Shown here one piece after another: positions 9,213-18,886 of a stretch of 64,000 nucleotides of DNA. Origin of the DNA: an uncultured Halocynthiibacter sp. (lineage in GTDB: Bacteria > Pseudomonadota > Alphaproteobacteria > Rhodobacterales > Rhodobacteraceae). The stretch is from positions 207,119 through 271,118 of the forward strand of contig CANNCD010000003.1 of the NCBI GenBank assembly GCA_947503035.1, given 5' to 3'. The notes below the pieces were generated by a model that had not been told where the DNA came from, made no database searches, and saw only the letters and a list, made by a program, of their open reading frames with translations. Each line of letters begins with the position of its first letter. The first letter of the stretch is position 1. The position numbers were made by a program, and so were the translations under genes.

Positions 9213-9803
9213 ATGTTTGACCTCAATGCACTCTCGGTGGCGCATCAAGACGTGGTGAAAACCACCCGTCGATGGCTGGATGACATGGTTGTCGGATTGA
9301 ACCTGTGCCCCTTTGCCGCGAGCGTCATTACCCGTGACCAAGTGCATTACGCCATCTGTGATGCCACCGATGACGCCGATCTACAGACGTTTTTTCTAAC
9401 AGAGCTCGAACGTTTGCTTGGGGCCAACGAACATGACGTGGCCACAAGTTTGCTTTTGTTCACTCATGGTCTTACCGCGTTCGACGACTACCTCGATATA
9501 CTCGATTGGTTTCAACAGCTTTTGGAACATGCGGACCTGACAGAGCATCTTCAACTGGCGTCTTTCCATCCCCAGTATCAATTTGACGGCGTCGACGCGC
9601 ATGATCTGAGCCACTTTACCAATCGCGCGCCTTATCCAATCATCCACCTCCTGCGCCAAGATCAGATGACCAAGGTTCTTGCGCATGTGTCGGACCCCGA
9701 CAAGATTTACCTCGATAACATTAATACACTGAACGACCTTGGCCGCCAAAAGGTCGAAGCCCTCTGCCCGTGGGGGAAAGAGATCAAATCCGGGACGCCG
9801 TGA
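9213..9803 (+). CDS. DUF1415 family protein
   Basis: 196 aa from MFDLNALSVAH. The frame is open 24 codons further upstream, but that part is not family-like. The N-terminus has the DUF1415 pattern (TTRRWLDDMVVGLNLCPFA), and the later part has SFHPQYQF and NRAPYPIIHLLR. Function is unknown for the family. Upstream spacing from hemN is 105 bases, so it need not be in the same transcript. The call rests on recalled family motifs, not a search. Confidence 0.75.
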   Translation: MFDLNALSVAHQDVVKTTRRWLDDMVVGLNLCPFAASVITRDQVHYAICDATDDADLQTFFLTELERLLGANEHDVATSLLLFTHGLTAFDDYLDILDWFQQLLEHADLTEHLQLASFHPQYQFDGVDAHDLSHFTNRAPYPIIHLLRQDQMTKVLAHVSDPDKIYLDNINTLNDLGRQKVEALCPWGKEIKSGTP

Positions 9804-9848
9804 CCAAAGGGACAGGTTGGCGCAGGGTCTTTTACTTCGTCGCACCTG

Positions 9849-11091
9849 TTAAGCCAAAAAAAGCAGCTTCTTCGAGAAGCGTGCCGTCTTGCCTCCGCCT
9901 GGGATCGAGCGCAAACATGCAATGGCCGCAGGGTCGGTGAGCGTCGTATTTTGTGCAACGTGAAGCTCATAACACAGCTCTAACATTCCCCCAATATCGC
10001 GCGGCGTTTCATCAGGTGCAAAATCCAAGAGGCCCACAATCACGTCTCGAGCAAAGGCACCCGCACCCAGTTCGGCCATGCCCTTGAGCGCCTTTGTCCA
10101 TCGTCGGGTCGGCAGCGTGTGGACCATCAGGAACTTGCGCAAGGCCTTGGTGAATGTGTTTTCTGACAGGCGCCCTTCGCTCGCAACTGCGGCGGCCGCC
10201 TCAATCGCGAGCGACGTCACCGAATTGTCCTCGCTGGCCATGTAAAACGCCAACAAACCCGCGCCAAGCGGCCCAACCGATGGGCCCGAGCGAAAAAACG
10301 GCTCAAGAAACGCGCGCGTGTGGTTATCGGCAAGTTTCTAATAGGCATACTGGCCAAGCAGGCCGCACCGAAAGAACGGTTCGGGATCTGCGGGGCGTGT
10401 CAATGACGCCCACGCGATATCCGAAAAGGTCACACCACAACAGGTTGTGTCGTAATGTCGTGTATGAGGACGGCAAAACAGGGCGGGCAACGCGTGGGAT
10501 GGTGTCTGGTTCACCGGCGTCACCGGTACTTTGACGTCGATCCAATGATAGTCGCCTTCGCGCGAACTTTTTCGCCCCACCTGCAGGTCCATCGCAGCAG
10601 GCACACCGCAATCTGGGACCGGTGAATGTGACGGCTCGAACACAGCGACAATCGCGGGGTCCGTCACCTCTGGATCACGCGCCCGCCACCGCCGACAATG
10701 CACCACGCAACTCGGGGCCAAAATCGACATTTGTCGTACCGTTGCGACGTTGTTGTGTTTCCAGCGCATCATTGTCGAGATCAAGCCGAATATATGCGCT
10801 GCAACAGGCCGAGAACCCTTCAAATCGTACCGCGTTCGCACCGACCGTTGCCACGGGGTCGGCTTCGCGCAAGATCCGAGCCAACATGGACGGCGGGACA
10901 TAAAAACGCGCACCGACAATTTCGGACACCGCCCGAAGAGATTTGGCGGTCACATCAGGAAAGCGCGCACGCGCCTCTAAAAACGGTGGGGTCGCGGCGA
11001 CACGTCGGTCGCTTGCCAGTTTCAACGAACTGCCGTTTGCGGCGGTGCTGAGCTCGGACGCGAAATCATATATGTAAGTTTGTTCAATCAT
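9849..11091 (-). pseudogene. Broken DUF6493-like (HEAT-type) protein gene
   Basis: Three open segments read as one protein of about 410 residues. The first (11091 to about 10690, from MIEQTYIYDF) runs into a stop at 10675. The reading continues in another frame from about 10690 (ARDPEVTDPAIVAVFEP), so a frameshift is likely in the G-rich run near 10675-10695. That second segment ends at a TAG at 10338-10340 (GQYAY-stop). The same frame then continues unbroken (KLADNHTRAFLEP) to 9849. The tail (GPLGAGLLAFYMASED, later RRWTKALKGMAEL) resembles DUF6493 C-terminal regions as I recall them. A sequencing error could explain one lesion but hardly both. Confidence 0.6.
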
Positions 11092-11672
11092 TGTGACACT
11101 CGAAAAACACTCGTGTAAACCATAGGTCCGAAGTCACATTGATAACAGCATTTAATCCGCAGTCTTGACGTTCCGACATTTATCCAATGGACGCGATGCC
11201 ACCCAACGCAAGGCCGGCCGCTGTGATGTTTTTCGTGCGCTGGGTTTTCGACAATAGAAATCCACTGGATGCGCCACAGGCTTGCGACCCTGCGCATTGG
11301 GTTGTCCCGTTCCCGTTCTTTTTGGAATGAACCTCTATTGCCTAAAGCAGTTCACAGACCTGCGGAACGGGTCGCGACGCTTTGACGCAATGCAGAAAAT
11401 TGAGCCGTTAACATTTTTTGCTTTCGGCCAAACAATAAAGGGAAATTTGCAAATTTTCCCATGATGTATAACCCCACGTAAACGCTGGGAAGTTCTTGCT
11501 TTGTAAATAAATTAACATCTGTAATACCTTGGAATTCACAATAATTTACAAAGTTGTTAAAAAATTCGCCCTGCGACCTTCTTTTATTCAAAAGCGGTTT
11601 CTAAGATGAAACCCGCAGTATTTGGAGAACGGCCGACGATCGTTTTCACTTGCAGCATAAGGGAGAAAACAA
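11092..11672. other. 581-base non-coding region upstream of acs
   Basis: No convincing gene is present. The short frames on the minus strand (11088-11297, 11352-11591) have no family pattern or ribosome site. The right half is markedly AT-rich (about 11400-11600), as expected for a promoter region. It contains a 21-base near-palindrome at 11440-11460. The acs ribosome site AAGGGAG is at 11659-11665. Confidence 0.6.
11440..11460. promoter_or_regulatory. Near-palindrome centred on TTTGCAAA upstream of acs
   Basis: Arms GGGAAATTTG and CAAATTTTCCC flank the centre, leaving a single-base bulge. The core TTTGCAAA (11446-11453) is the half element reported for ScfR-type regulators (PccR/RamB) of short-chain acyl-CoA metabolism in Rhodobacterales, usually as two copies four bases apart. 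Only one copy is present here, so a binding site is plausible, not shown. It lies ~213 bases before the acs start. Confidence 0.4.
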
Positions 11673-13640
11673 GTGACGCTTGACGACAATCAATTTGCAA
11701 CAGGGCCAGCTGAAAAGCGGACCAAGGCCCCCAAGATAACCGCTGACGCCTATGCGTCGATGTATGCCCAGTCCGTTTCAAATCCGGACAAGTTCTGGGA
11801 GGAACATGGACAGCGCATCGATTGGATGAAGCCGTTTACCAAGGTGAAAAACACATCCTTTGAGCCCGGCAACATTGACATTCGTTGGTTCGAAGACGGC
11901 ACATTGAACGCCTCTGCAAACTGCATTGATCGTCATCTTGAGACCCGCGGCGACCAGACCGCGATCATCTGGGAACCTGACGATACAAGCAAGCAAGCCC
12001 CGCTGCATATTACCTATAATGACCTGCACCGGTCCGTCAGCAAAATGGCAAACATCCTTAAGGACCTTGGTGTGCGCAAAGGCGACCGCGTTGTCATTTA
12101 TCTTCCTATGATCCCCGAGGCCGCCTATGCGATGCTGGCCTGCGCGCGGATCGGCGCGATCCACTCCATCGTTTTCGCTGGATTTTCCCCCGATGCCTTG
12201 GGCGCGCGGATCAACGGCTGTGACGCGAAGCTTGTGATCACGGCGGACTTTGCCCCACGTGGCGGCCGCGAAACCCCTTTGAAATCCAACACCGACACCG
12301 CGCTCACGCAGTGCAAAGACGAGGTGCAGTGCCTTGTGGTGAAACGCACCGGCGGTGCGACCGCATGGTCAGACCGCGACCACGATTACAACGCGCTGGC
12401 GATCACCGCCTCTGCCGATTGCCCACCCGAAGAGATGAACGCCGAGGACCCGCTGTTTGTTCTCTATACCTCTGGTTCCACCGGCCAGCCCAAAGGCGTT
12501 GTGCACACGACCGGCGGCTACATGGTTTATGCCTCTATGACGCATGAATACGTGTTCGATTACAATGATGGCGATGTGTTCTGGTGTACCGCCGACGTGG
12601 GTTGGGTCACAGGCCACAGCTATATCGTCTATGGCCCACTGGCCAATGGCGCGACGACCATCATGTTCGAAGGCGTACCAACATATCCAGACGCAGGCCG
12701 TTTCTGGGAAGTCTGCGAAAAGCACAAGGTCAATCAATTCTACACCGCCCCAACCGCGATCCGCGCCTTGATGGGGGCCGGCAACGAATGGGTCGAGAAA
12801 TACGATCTGTCTGATCTGCGTATCTTGGGCTCCGTTGGCGAACCGATCAATCCAGAGGCATGGAATTGGTACAATGACGTTGTCGGCAAGGGCCGCTGCC
12901 CCATCGTCGACACCTTCTGGCAGACCGAAACCGGCGGGCACATGTTGACCCCTCTTCCGGGGGCAACCGACCTTAAACCGGGGTCCGCACAGCAGCCCTT
13001 CTTTGGCGTGCAGCCTGTCGTTCTTGAACCCACCAGCGGTGAGATCATCGAAGGCAATGGCGTCGATGGCGTTCTCTGTATGAAAGACAGCTGGCCCGGT
13101 CAGATGCGCACGGTTTGGGGCGATCATGAACGCTTTGAGAAGACCTATTTCAGCGACTACAAGGGCTACTACTTCTCTGGTGATGGCTGTCGCCGCGACG
13201 AAGATGGTGATTACTGGATCACGGGCCGCGTCGATGACGTGATCAACGTTTCCGGTCACCGCATGGGCACCGCCGAGGTCGAAAGCGCGCTTGTCGCCCA
13301 TGCCAAAGTGGCCGAAAGCGCCGTGGTCGGGTATCCGCATGACGTTAAGGGGCAAGGGATCTATGCCTATGTGACCTTGATGAACGGCCAAGAGCCAACC
13401 GACGCCCTGCGCAAAGAGCTCGAGACGTGGGTGCGGACCGAGATTGGCCCGATTGCCAAACCGGACCTCATTCAATGGGCACCCGGCCTGCCCAAGACCC
13501 GTTCGGGCAAGATCATGCGCCGCATTCTGCGCAAGATCGCCGAGGATGATTTTGGTGCGCTTGGGGATACCTCTACGCTTGCTGATCCATCGGTGGTCGA
13601 TGATCTGATTGCCAACCGCATGAACAAGGCGGACGCGTAA
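11673..13640 (+). CDS. acs: Acetyl-CoA synthetase (AMP-forming)
   Basis: 655 aa with a GTG start chosen by the AAGGGAG site 7 bases upstream and by family length. It makes acetyl-CoA from acetate, ATP and CoA, releasing AMP and PPi. The AMP-binding motif [11 protein letters not shown], the WQTETGG motif and the C-terminal [11 protein letters not shown] are all present; K613 in the last corresponds to the lysine acetylated in Acs regulation. Its stop overlaps the adk start (TAATG), coupling it to an AMP-recycling enzyme. The symporter downstream supports acetate as substrate. Confidence 0.96.
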   Translation: MTLDDNQFATGPAEKRTKAPKITADAYASMYAQSVSNPDKFWEEHGQRIDWMKPFTKVKNTSFEPGNIDIRWFEDGTLNASANCIDRHLETRGDQTAIIWEPDDTSKQAPLHITYNDLHRSVSKMANILKDLGVRKGDRVVIYLPMIPEAAYAMLACARIGAIHSIVFAGFSPDALGARINGCDAKLVITADFAPRGGRETPLKSNTDTALTQCKDEVQCLVVKRTGGATAWSDRDHDYNALAITASADCPPEEMNAEDPLFVLYTSGSTGQPKGVVHTTGGYMVYASMTHEYVFDYNDGDVFWCTADVGWVTGHSYIVYGPLANGATTIMFEGVPTYPDAGRFWEVCEKHKVNQFYTAPTAIRALMGAGNEWVEKYDLSDLRILGSVGEPINPEAWNWYNDVVGKGRCPIVDTFWQTETGGHMLTPLPGATDLKPGSAQQPFFGVQPVVLEPTSGEIIEGNGVDGVLCMKDSWPGQMRTVWGDHERFEKTYFSDYKGYYFSGDGCRRDEDGDYWITGRVDDVINVSGHRMGTAEVESALVAHAKVAESAVVGYPHDVKGQGIYAYVTLMNGQEPTDALRKELETWVRTEIGPIAKPDLIQWAPGLPKTRSGKIMRRILRKIAEDDFGALGDTSTLADPSVVDDLIANRMNKADA

Positions 13641-14323
13641 TGGACGGCGCAACAACAACCGCTGCACCCGTCCTGATTTTGCTTGGCCCCCCTGGGGCAG
13701 GCAAAGGGACACAGGCGCGAATGCTCGAAGAGGAATTCGGGCTTGTGCAATTGTCGACCGGTGATCTGCTGCGCCAAGCGGTGGCGGCAGGGACCGACGC
13801 AGGCAAAGCCGCCAAGGCGGTGATGGAGGCCGGCGGTCTGGTAAGCGATGACATCGTGATCGCCATTCTTCGCGACCGTTTGGCGGAACCAGATTGCGCC
13901 AAGGGTGTGATCTTGGACGGTTTTCCACGCACCACTGTGCAGGCAGACGCCCTTGGCGCGCTGCTCCAAGACCGTGGTCAATCCGTCAACACCGCCATCA
14001 GCATGGATGTCGACGATGCGGCGATGGTCGAACGGATTTCCGGTCGTTTCACCTGTGGCACCTGCGGCGAAGGCTATCACGACACATTCAAACCCACGGC
14101 GACGGCGGGCACCTGTGACAAATGCGGGTCCAGCGACATGAAACGCCGTGCGGATGACAATGCGGCAACGGTTGGTCAGCGGCTCGAGGCGTATCACGCC
14201 CAGACCGCGCCGCTCATTGCCTATTACGAACGCTCCGGTGCGCTGTCGCGCATCGATGCAATGGGAGCGATTGAGGAGATCGCTTCTAATCTGAGCCACT
14301 TGGTGACCAAGGTCACCGCATAA
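13640..14323 (+). CDS. adk: Adenylate kinase with zinc-type LID
   Basis: 227 aa. The P-loop is GPPGAGKGTQ near the N-terminus (after LIL). The LID holds four cysteines, C139, C142, C159 and C162, the zinc-binding type. It converts AMP + ATP to 2 ADP, clearing the AMP made by Acs. The ATG overlaps the acs stop by one base. It may be a second adenylate kinase dedicated to acetate activation; whether another adk exists elsewhere cannot be seen here. Confidence 0.93.
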   Translation: MDGATTTAAPVLILLGPPGAGKGTQARMLEEEFGLVQLSTGDLLRQAVAAGTDAGKAAKAVMEAGGLVSDDIVIAILRDRLAEPDCAKGVILDGFPRTTVQADALGALLQDRGQSVNTAISMDVDDAAMVERISGRFTCGTCGEGYHDTFKPTATAGTCDKCGSSDMKRRADDNAATVGQRLEAYHAQTAPLIAYYERSGALSRIDAMGAIEEIASNLSHLVTKVTA

Positions 14324-14380
14324 CGCTCACAATAACAGACCCCAAAAGGGTCGGTTGGAAAAGGAAGGAGGGGCCTATCC

Positions 14381-14641
14381 ATGTCCCAAAATGATGACAA
14401 CAACGCGTATTGGTCCGCCAATATGCGTCTTATCAAGATCAGCCTCGTAATCTGGGCGCTGGTCTCTTTCGGGTTCGGGATCATCCTGCGCCCGATGCTG
14501 GCCGGTATTAAGGTTGGCGGTACTGATCTTGGCTTTTGGTTCGCCCAGCAAGGGTCGATCCTGTGTTTCCTCGCGCTGATTTTCTTCTACGCGTGGCGCA
14601 TGAACACCTTGGATCGTGAACACGGCGTAGACGAGGAATAA
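14381..14641 (+). CDS. DUF4212 small subunit of sodium/solute symporter
   Basis: 86 aa with two membrane helices (about 22-44 and 52-74) and charged ends. The DUF4212 family is found directly before VC_2705-type sodium:solute symporters and is regarded as their small partner. A strong AAGGAAGGAGG ribosome site precedes the ATG. The symporter starts 4 bases after its stop. Confidence 0.9.
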   Translation: MSQNDDNNAYWSANMRLIKISLVIWALVSFGFGIILRPMLAGIKVGGTDLGFWFAQQGSILCFLALIFFYAWRMNTLDREHGVDEE

Positions 14642-14645
14642 AACG

Positions 14646-16433
14646 ATGGATCAATTTACACTCAACCTGCTGTTTGTAGGCGCGTCCTTTGCGCTCTATA
14701 TCGGCATCGCGATCTGGGCCCGTGCGGGTTCGACCGCTGAATTCTACGCTGCGGGTCGCGGCGTTCACCCCATCACCAACGGTATGGCAACGGCGGCGGA
14801 CTGGATGTCTGCGGCGTCCTTCATCTCGATGGCGGGCTTGATTGCCTTTACCGGCTATGACAACTCTTCGTTCTTGATGGGTTGGACCGGCGGTTATGTT
14901 CTTCTGGCTCTTTTGCTTGCGCCTTACCTTCGTAAGTTCGGCAAGTTCACTGTGTCCGAGTTCATCGGCGATCGCTTCTATTCACCGACTGCACGTCTGG
15001 TGGCTGTGATCTGTCTTTTGGTGGCGTCCATTACCTATGTTATCGGTCAGATGCAGGGTGTTGGTATCGCCTTTGGTCGCTTCCTTGAAATCGACGCCTT
15101 CTGGGGTCTTCTTCTTGGCTCTTGTGTGGTGTTCGCCTACGCCGTTTTCGGTGGTATGAAAGGTGTGACATACACCCAAGTTGCGCAGTACTGCGTGTTG
15201 ATCACCGCTTACACCATCCCTGCGGTCTTCATCTCGTTGCAGCTAACAGGCAACCCGATCCCAGCGCTTGGTCTCTTTGGTGAGCACACAGCATCTGGTG
15301 AATCTCTGCTTGTAAAGCTTGACCAAATCGTAACCGATCTTGGCTTTAAAGAGTACACAGCCGCGCACGGTTCCACCATCAACATGGTTCTGTTCACACT
15401 GTCCCTCATGATTGGTACAGCTGGCCTGCCCCACGTCATCATGCGCTTCTTTACTGTTCCAAAAGTATCTGACGCACGTTGGTCTGCGGGTTGGACACTT
15501 GTTTTCATCGCGCTTCTTTACCTAACAGCCCCTGCGGTTGGTGCGATGGCGCGTCTGAACATCTCTGATCTGATGTGGCCAAACGGCACGAATGCCGAAG
15601 CGGTAAGCGTTGAGCAAATCGAAAACGAGCCTGAGTACGCTTGGATGCAAACGTGGCAGAAAACCGGTCTTCTTGACTGGGAAGACAAGAACGGCGACGG
15701 CAAGATCCAGTACTACAACGACCAAAATGCTGATCTACAAGCCAAAGCCGAAGCAAACGGCTGGGAAGGTAACGAACTGACAAAGTTCAACCGTGACATC
15801 TTGGTTCTTGCGAACCCTGAAATCGCGAACCTTCCAGGTTGGGTGATCGGTCTGGTTGCTGCGGGCGGTCTTGCGGCTGCTCTATCGACTGCCGCTGGTC
15901 TTTTGCTTGCGATTTCGTCTGCTGTGTCTCACGATCTTCTAAAAGGTCAACTGACACCAAACATGTCTGAAAAGAACGAGTTGCTCGCAGCGCGTCTTTC
16001 CATGGCAGCAGCGATTGTCGTGGCGGTTCTGTTGGGTCTGAACCCACCAGGCTTTGCGGCGCAAACCGTGGCCTTGGCCTTTGGTCTTGCGGCGGCTTCG
16101 ATCTTCCCAGCGCTGATGATGGGTATCTTCTCGACACGCATCAACAACTCGGGCGCGGTTGCAGGTATGTTGGCAGGTCTAACAGTGACATTGCTCTACA
16201 TCTTCTTGCACAAGGGTTGGTTCTTCATTCCAGACACGAACAGCTTCACAGATGCTGATCCTCTGCTTGGTCCGATTAAATCCACATCCTTTGGCGCAAT
16301 CGGTGCAATGGTGAACTTTATCGTGGCCTATGTTGTGTCCAACATGACAAAGGAAACACCGCAAGAGATCAAAGACTTGGTCCAAAGCGTTCGTATCCCA
16401 CGTGGCGCCGGCGCAGCCGTCGACGATCACTAA
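14646..16433 (+). CDS. Sodium/solute symporter, acetate-type (VC_2705 subfamily)
   Basis: 595 aa with about 13 membrane helices. It belongs to the SSS family close to ActP acetate permeases, and the acs-adk neighbourhood points to acetate. An inserted hydrophilic segment (about residues 310-390) carries DKNGDGKIQYYN at 347-358, an EF-hand-like loop with D, N, D, G and I in calcium-loop positions but N in place of the last acid. From about 15000 on, codon use leans to ACA, CCA, TCT and CTT, unlike its neighbours. Substrate is inferred from context. Confidence 0.9.
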   Translation: MDQFTLNLLFVGASFALYIGIAIWARAGSTAEFYAAGRGVHPITNGMATAADWMSAASFISMAGLIAFTGYDNSSFLMGWTGGYVLLALLLAPYLRKFGKFTVSEFIGDRFYSPTARLVAVICLLVASITYVIGQMQGVGIAFGRFLEIDAFWGLLLGSCVVFAYAVFGGMKGVTYTQVAQYCVLITAYTIPAVFISLQLTGNPIPALGLFGEHTASGESLLVKLDQIVTDLGFKEYTAAHGSTINMVLFTLSLMIGTAGLPHVIMRFFTVPKVSDARWSAGWTLVFIALLYLTAPAVGAMARLNISDLMWPNGTNAEAVSVEQIENEPEYAWMQTWQKTGLLDWEDKNGDGKIQYYNDQNADLQAKAEANGWEGNELTKFNRDILVLANPEIANLPGWVIGLVAAGGLAAALSTAAGLLLAISSAVSHDLLKGQLTPNMSEKNELLAARLSMAAAIVVAVLLGLNPPGFAAQTVALAFGLAAASIFPALMMGIFSTRINNSGAVAGMLAGLTVTLLYIFLHKGWFFIPDTNSFTDADPLLGPIKSTSFGAIGAMVNFIVAYVVSNMTKETPQEIKDLVQSVRIPRGAGAAVDDH

Positions 16434-16441
16434 ATAATCCG

Positions 16442-16473
16442 GAACACCGCTGTCATTCTTGATGGCGGTGTTC
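16442..16473 (+). terminator. Stem-loop after the symporter gene
   Basis: A 9-base perfect stem (GAACACCGC / GCGGTGTTC) encloses a 14-base loop that can pair a little further. Only a short T-poor tail follows, so it may be a partial terminator or mRNA-stabilising hairpin before the regulator gene. Confidence 0.55.
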
Positions 16474-16541
16474 TACCCTAGACTTACGAAATTTCATCCT
16501 GTTTTGCCCATAAACAGGACATGTGCCAAAGGGGCCAAGTG

Positions 16542-18362
16542 ATGTCTCTTCCTCTTAATCTGACCCAGTTCATCGCATCTGTGCATCCCTACGACAGTTT
16601 GCCGGAACATGATTTGACGGCACTGGCACAGGCCTGTCAGGCGCTCGAATTCCCTGCCGAGGATGTTGTTTATTCCGTTGGGGACACGGCAACCCATCTT
16701 TATATCATCGCCGCTGGCGAGGTTGAGATCACCGACGAGATCGGCGTTCAGCTCTCGCTTCTTGGTCCGCGCAATTCCTTTGGCGAACGCGCCTTGCTGC
16801 GCGACGAAACAACAACCCGCACCGCCAAAGCCGTGTCCAAAGTGACCTTGATCGCGGTTCCCAGAATTCAGTTCTACGCGCTGATTAAGGCGCATAGCTC
16901 GGTCGCGAAATTCTTTGATCGCCGCCGCCCGACCGCACCGGCGCAAACGGATCCGACAACCACCCCCGTTGAACGTTGGATGACCACGCCCGCCGTCACT
17001 TGCACCTCAGATACGTCAATCCGCGACGCCGCGCGTCTTATGCATGATCGCCGGATCTCAACGATTTGCATCACAGATGGCGCGGACTTCAAAGGTCTCG
17101 TGACCCTGCGTGATATGAACAGCCGCGTGATTGTCGATGGCAAAGACACCGCGGACCAGATCGCGGATATCATGACCACCGACGTCCTGACGCTCTCGCC
17201 GAGTGAGCTTATCACCGACGCCTTGCATTTGATGGTCGAACAGGCCGTGGGCAGCATTCCGATTTTGGACAACGGCGCACTTGTTGGCATCATCACCAAG
17301 ACCGATCTGACGCGGGCGCTTGATGTGACCTCGGCCGATCTGGTGGGACGTATTGCCAAGGCCGACAGCGCCGAACAGATGTCCCATGTCACCGACGAAA
17401 TCCCGCAACTACTGGTTCAGCTGGTGGATGCGGGCAACCGGCACGAGGTCGTCACGCGGCTGATCACCGATATCGCCGACACCGCGACACGTCGTTTGCT
17501 GGCGTTGGCCGAGGAAACGCTGGGCAAACCGCCCGTGCCCTATGTCTGGCTGGCCTGCGGCAGTCAGGGTCGGCAGGAACAAACCGGCGTCTCGGATCAA
17601 GACAATTGCCTGATCCTGTCGGACGCGGCGAAACCGACCGATATGCCTTACTTTGCTTCCCTCGCCGCATTTGTCTGCGATGGGCTTGCCACCTGTGGTT
17701 ATGTCTATTGCCCCGGCAATATGATGGCGACCAACCCGCGTTGGTGTCAGCCCCTGTCCGTGTGGCGGGATTATTTCCGTGACTGGATCGCAACCCCCGA
17801 CCACGAGGCCCAGATGCTTGCCTCGGTTATGTTTGACCTGCGGGCCATCGGTGGCGACGAGACCCTGTTCGAAGGGCTGCACCAAGACACCCTCGCCGCC
17901 GCGTCAAAGAACTCGATTTTTGTGGCGCATATGATTTCGAATTCCCTGAAACATCACCCGCCTCTTGGGATGCTGCGCGGTTTGGCGACGATCCGTTCGG
18001 GGGATCACCGCAACCAGCTGGACCTTAAACACAACGGGGTTGTGCCCGTTGTTGATCTGGGCCGCATCTATGCGCTTGAGGGGAAATTGACACAGGTGTC
18101 GACTCGAGCGCGCCTTGAGGGCGCCGTAAAACGTCGGTTGCTGTCAAAATCCGGCGGAGGCGATCTGTTGAATGCCTATGACCTTATCGCGATGACGCGA
18201 CTGGAACATCAGGCCGCACGGATAAAGCGTGGCCAGCTTCCGGACAACTACCTTGATCCATCCGATCTCTCAGACTTTGAGCGCAGCCATCTGCGCGACG
18301 CATTTGTGGTTGTCAAAACCATGCAATCATCCGCCGGTTCCGGCAAAGGCACGTTAGGATAG
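16542..18362 (+). CDS. cNMP-binding / CBS / DUF294 nucleotidyltransferase protein
   Basis: 606 aa from MSLPLNLTQF; the AAAGGGG site 8 bases before selects this ATG over one 7 codons upstream. Domains in order: cyclic-nucleotide-binding fold (about 10-125, with FGERALL), two CBS domains (about 145-265), a DUF294 nucleotidyltransferase domain with G340-S-Q-G-R344, E346, D352 and D354, and the DUF294 C-terminal helical domain. This resembles the nucleotidyltransferase part of GlnD. The substrate is unknown. CBS domains often bind AMP or ATP, so it could sense adenylate state during acetate use. Confidence 0.9.
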   Translation: MSLPLNLTQFIASVHPYDSLPEHDLTALAQACQALEFPAEDVVYSVGDTATHLYIIAAGEVEITDEIGVQLSLLGPRNSFGERALLRDETTTRTAKAVSKVTLIAVPRIQFYALIKAHSSVAKFFDRRRPTAPAQTDPTTTPVERWMTTPAVTCTSDTSIRDAARLMHDRRISTICITDGADFKGLVTLRDMNSRVIVDGKDTADQIADIMTTDVLTLSPSELITDALHLMVEQAVGSIPILDNGALVGIITKTDLTRALDVTSADLVGRIAKADSAEQMSHVTDEIPQLLVQLVDAGNRHEVVTRLITDIADTATRRLLALAEETLGKPPVPYVWLACGSQGRQEQTGVSDQDNCLILSDAAKPTDMPYFASLAAFVCDGLATCGYVYCPGNMMATNPRWCQPLSVWRDYFRDWIATPDHEAQMLASVMFDLRAIGGDETLFEGLHQDTLAAASKNSIFVAHMISNSLKHHPPLGMLRGLATIRSGDHRNQLDLKHNGVVPVVDLGRIYALEGKLTQVSTRARLEGAVKRRLLSKSGGGDLLNAYDLIAMTRLEHQAARIKRGQLPDNYLDPSDLSDFERSHLRDAFVVVKTMQSSAGSGKGTLG

Positions 18363-18365
18363 CCC

Positions 18366-18884
18366 ATGTTTATTGAACTTATCGCAACCGTTTTTGCAGG
18401 GATCGCCTGTGCCGGCGTGGTCATGGTGCTTAACATCACGTTTGGCCGCCGGTTGCCCAAATGGATCACGCCCATTGCCGCGGGTGCAGGCATGATCGCC
18501 ATGACCATTTCCAACGAATACACATGGTTTAATCGCACCGCCGAGAGCCTGCCCGAAGGTGTCGAAATCGCATCCACCGTCGAAGAGCAAAGCTGGGGCC
18601 GTCCATGGACTCAGATCGCGCCCTATACCAAACGGTTTGTGGCGGTCGACGTCGCAACCATGCGCAAAAACGCGAACATCCCGTCCCAGCGCATTACCGA
18701 TCTCTATTTCTTTGGCCGCTGGTCCCCCGTGAGCCAAGCGCCGATGCTTTTTGATTGTGATGCGGCGCGTTCGGCGATCCTGATCGATGGTGCGGTGTTT
18801 GGTGCGGACGGGACCGTATCCAATGCCGATTGGCAACAAATGCCCACAGAAGATCCCATTCTTGCAATGGTTTGTAAGGCCTAG
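18366..18884 (+). CDS. Small membrane protein of unknown function
   Basis: 172 aa with two N-terminal membrane helices (about 3-24 and 33-52) and a soluble, probably periplasmic, remainder. I recognise no named family. It begins 3 bases after the DUF294 gene stop and ends 2 bases before the exonuclease gene, so the three are surely co-transcribed. A link to the same process is inferred from this packing. Confidence 0.8.
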   Translation: MFIELIATVFAGIACAGVVMVLNITFGRRLPKWITPIAAGAGMIAMTISNEYTWFNRTAESLPEGVEIASTVEEQSWGRPWTQIAPYTKRFVAVDVATMRKNANIPSQRITDLYFFGRWSPVSQAPMLFDCDAARSAILIDGAVFGADGTVSNADWQQMPTEDPILAMVCKA

Positions 18885-18886
18885 CC

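Noticed and set aside
11088..11591. Two short minus-strand frames (69 and 79 codons) upstream of acs
   Set aside because: No ribosome site, no family pattern, and they lie in the AT-rich promoter stretch.
12369..13928. 519-codon open frame on the minus strand
   Set aside because: Antisense to acs and adk, both with intact catalytic motifs; no ribosome site and no family pattern.
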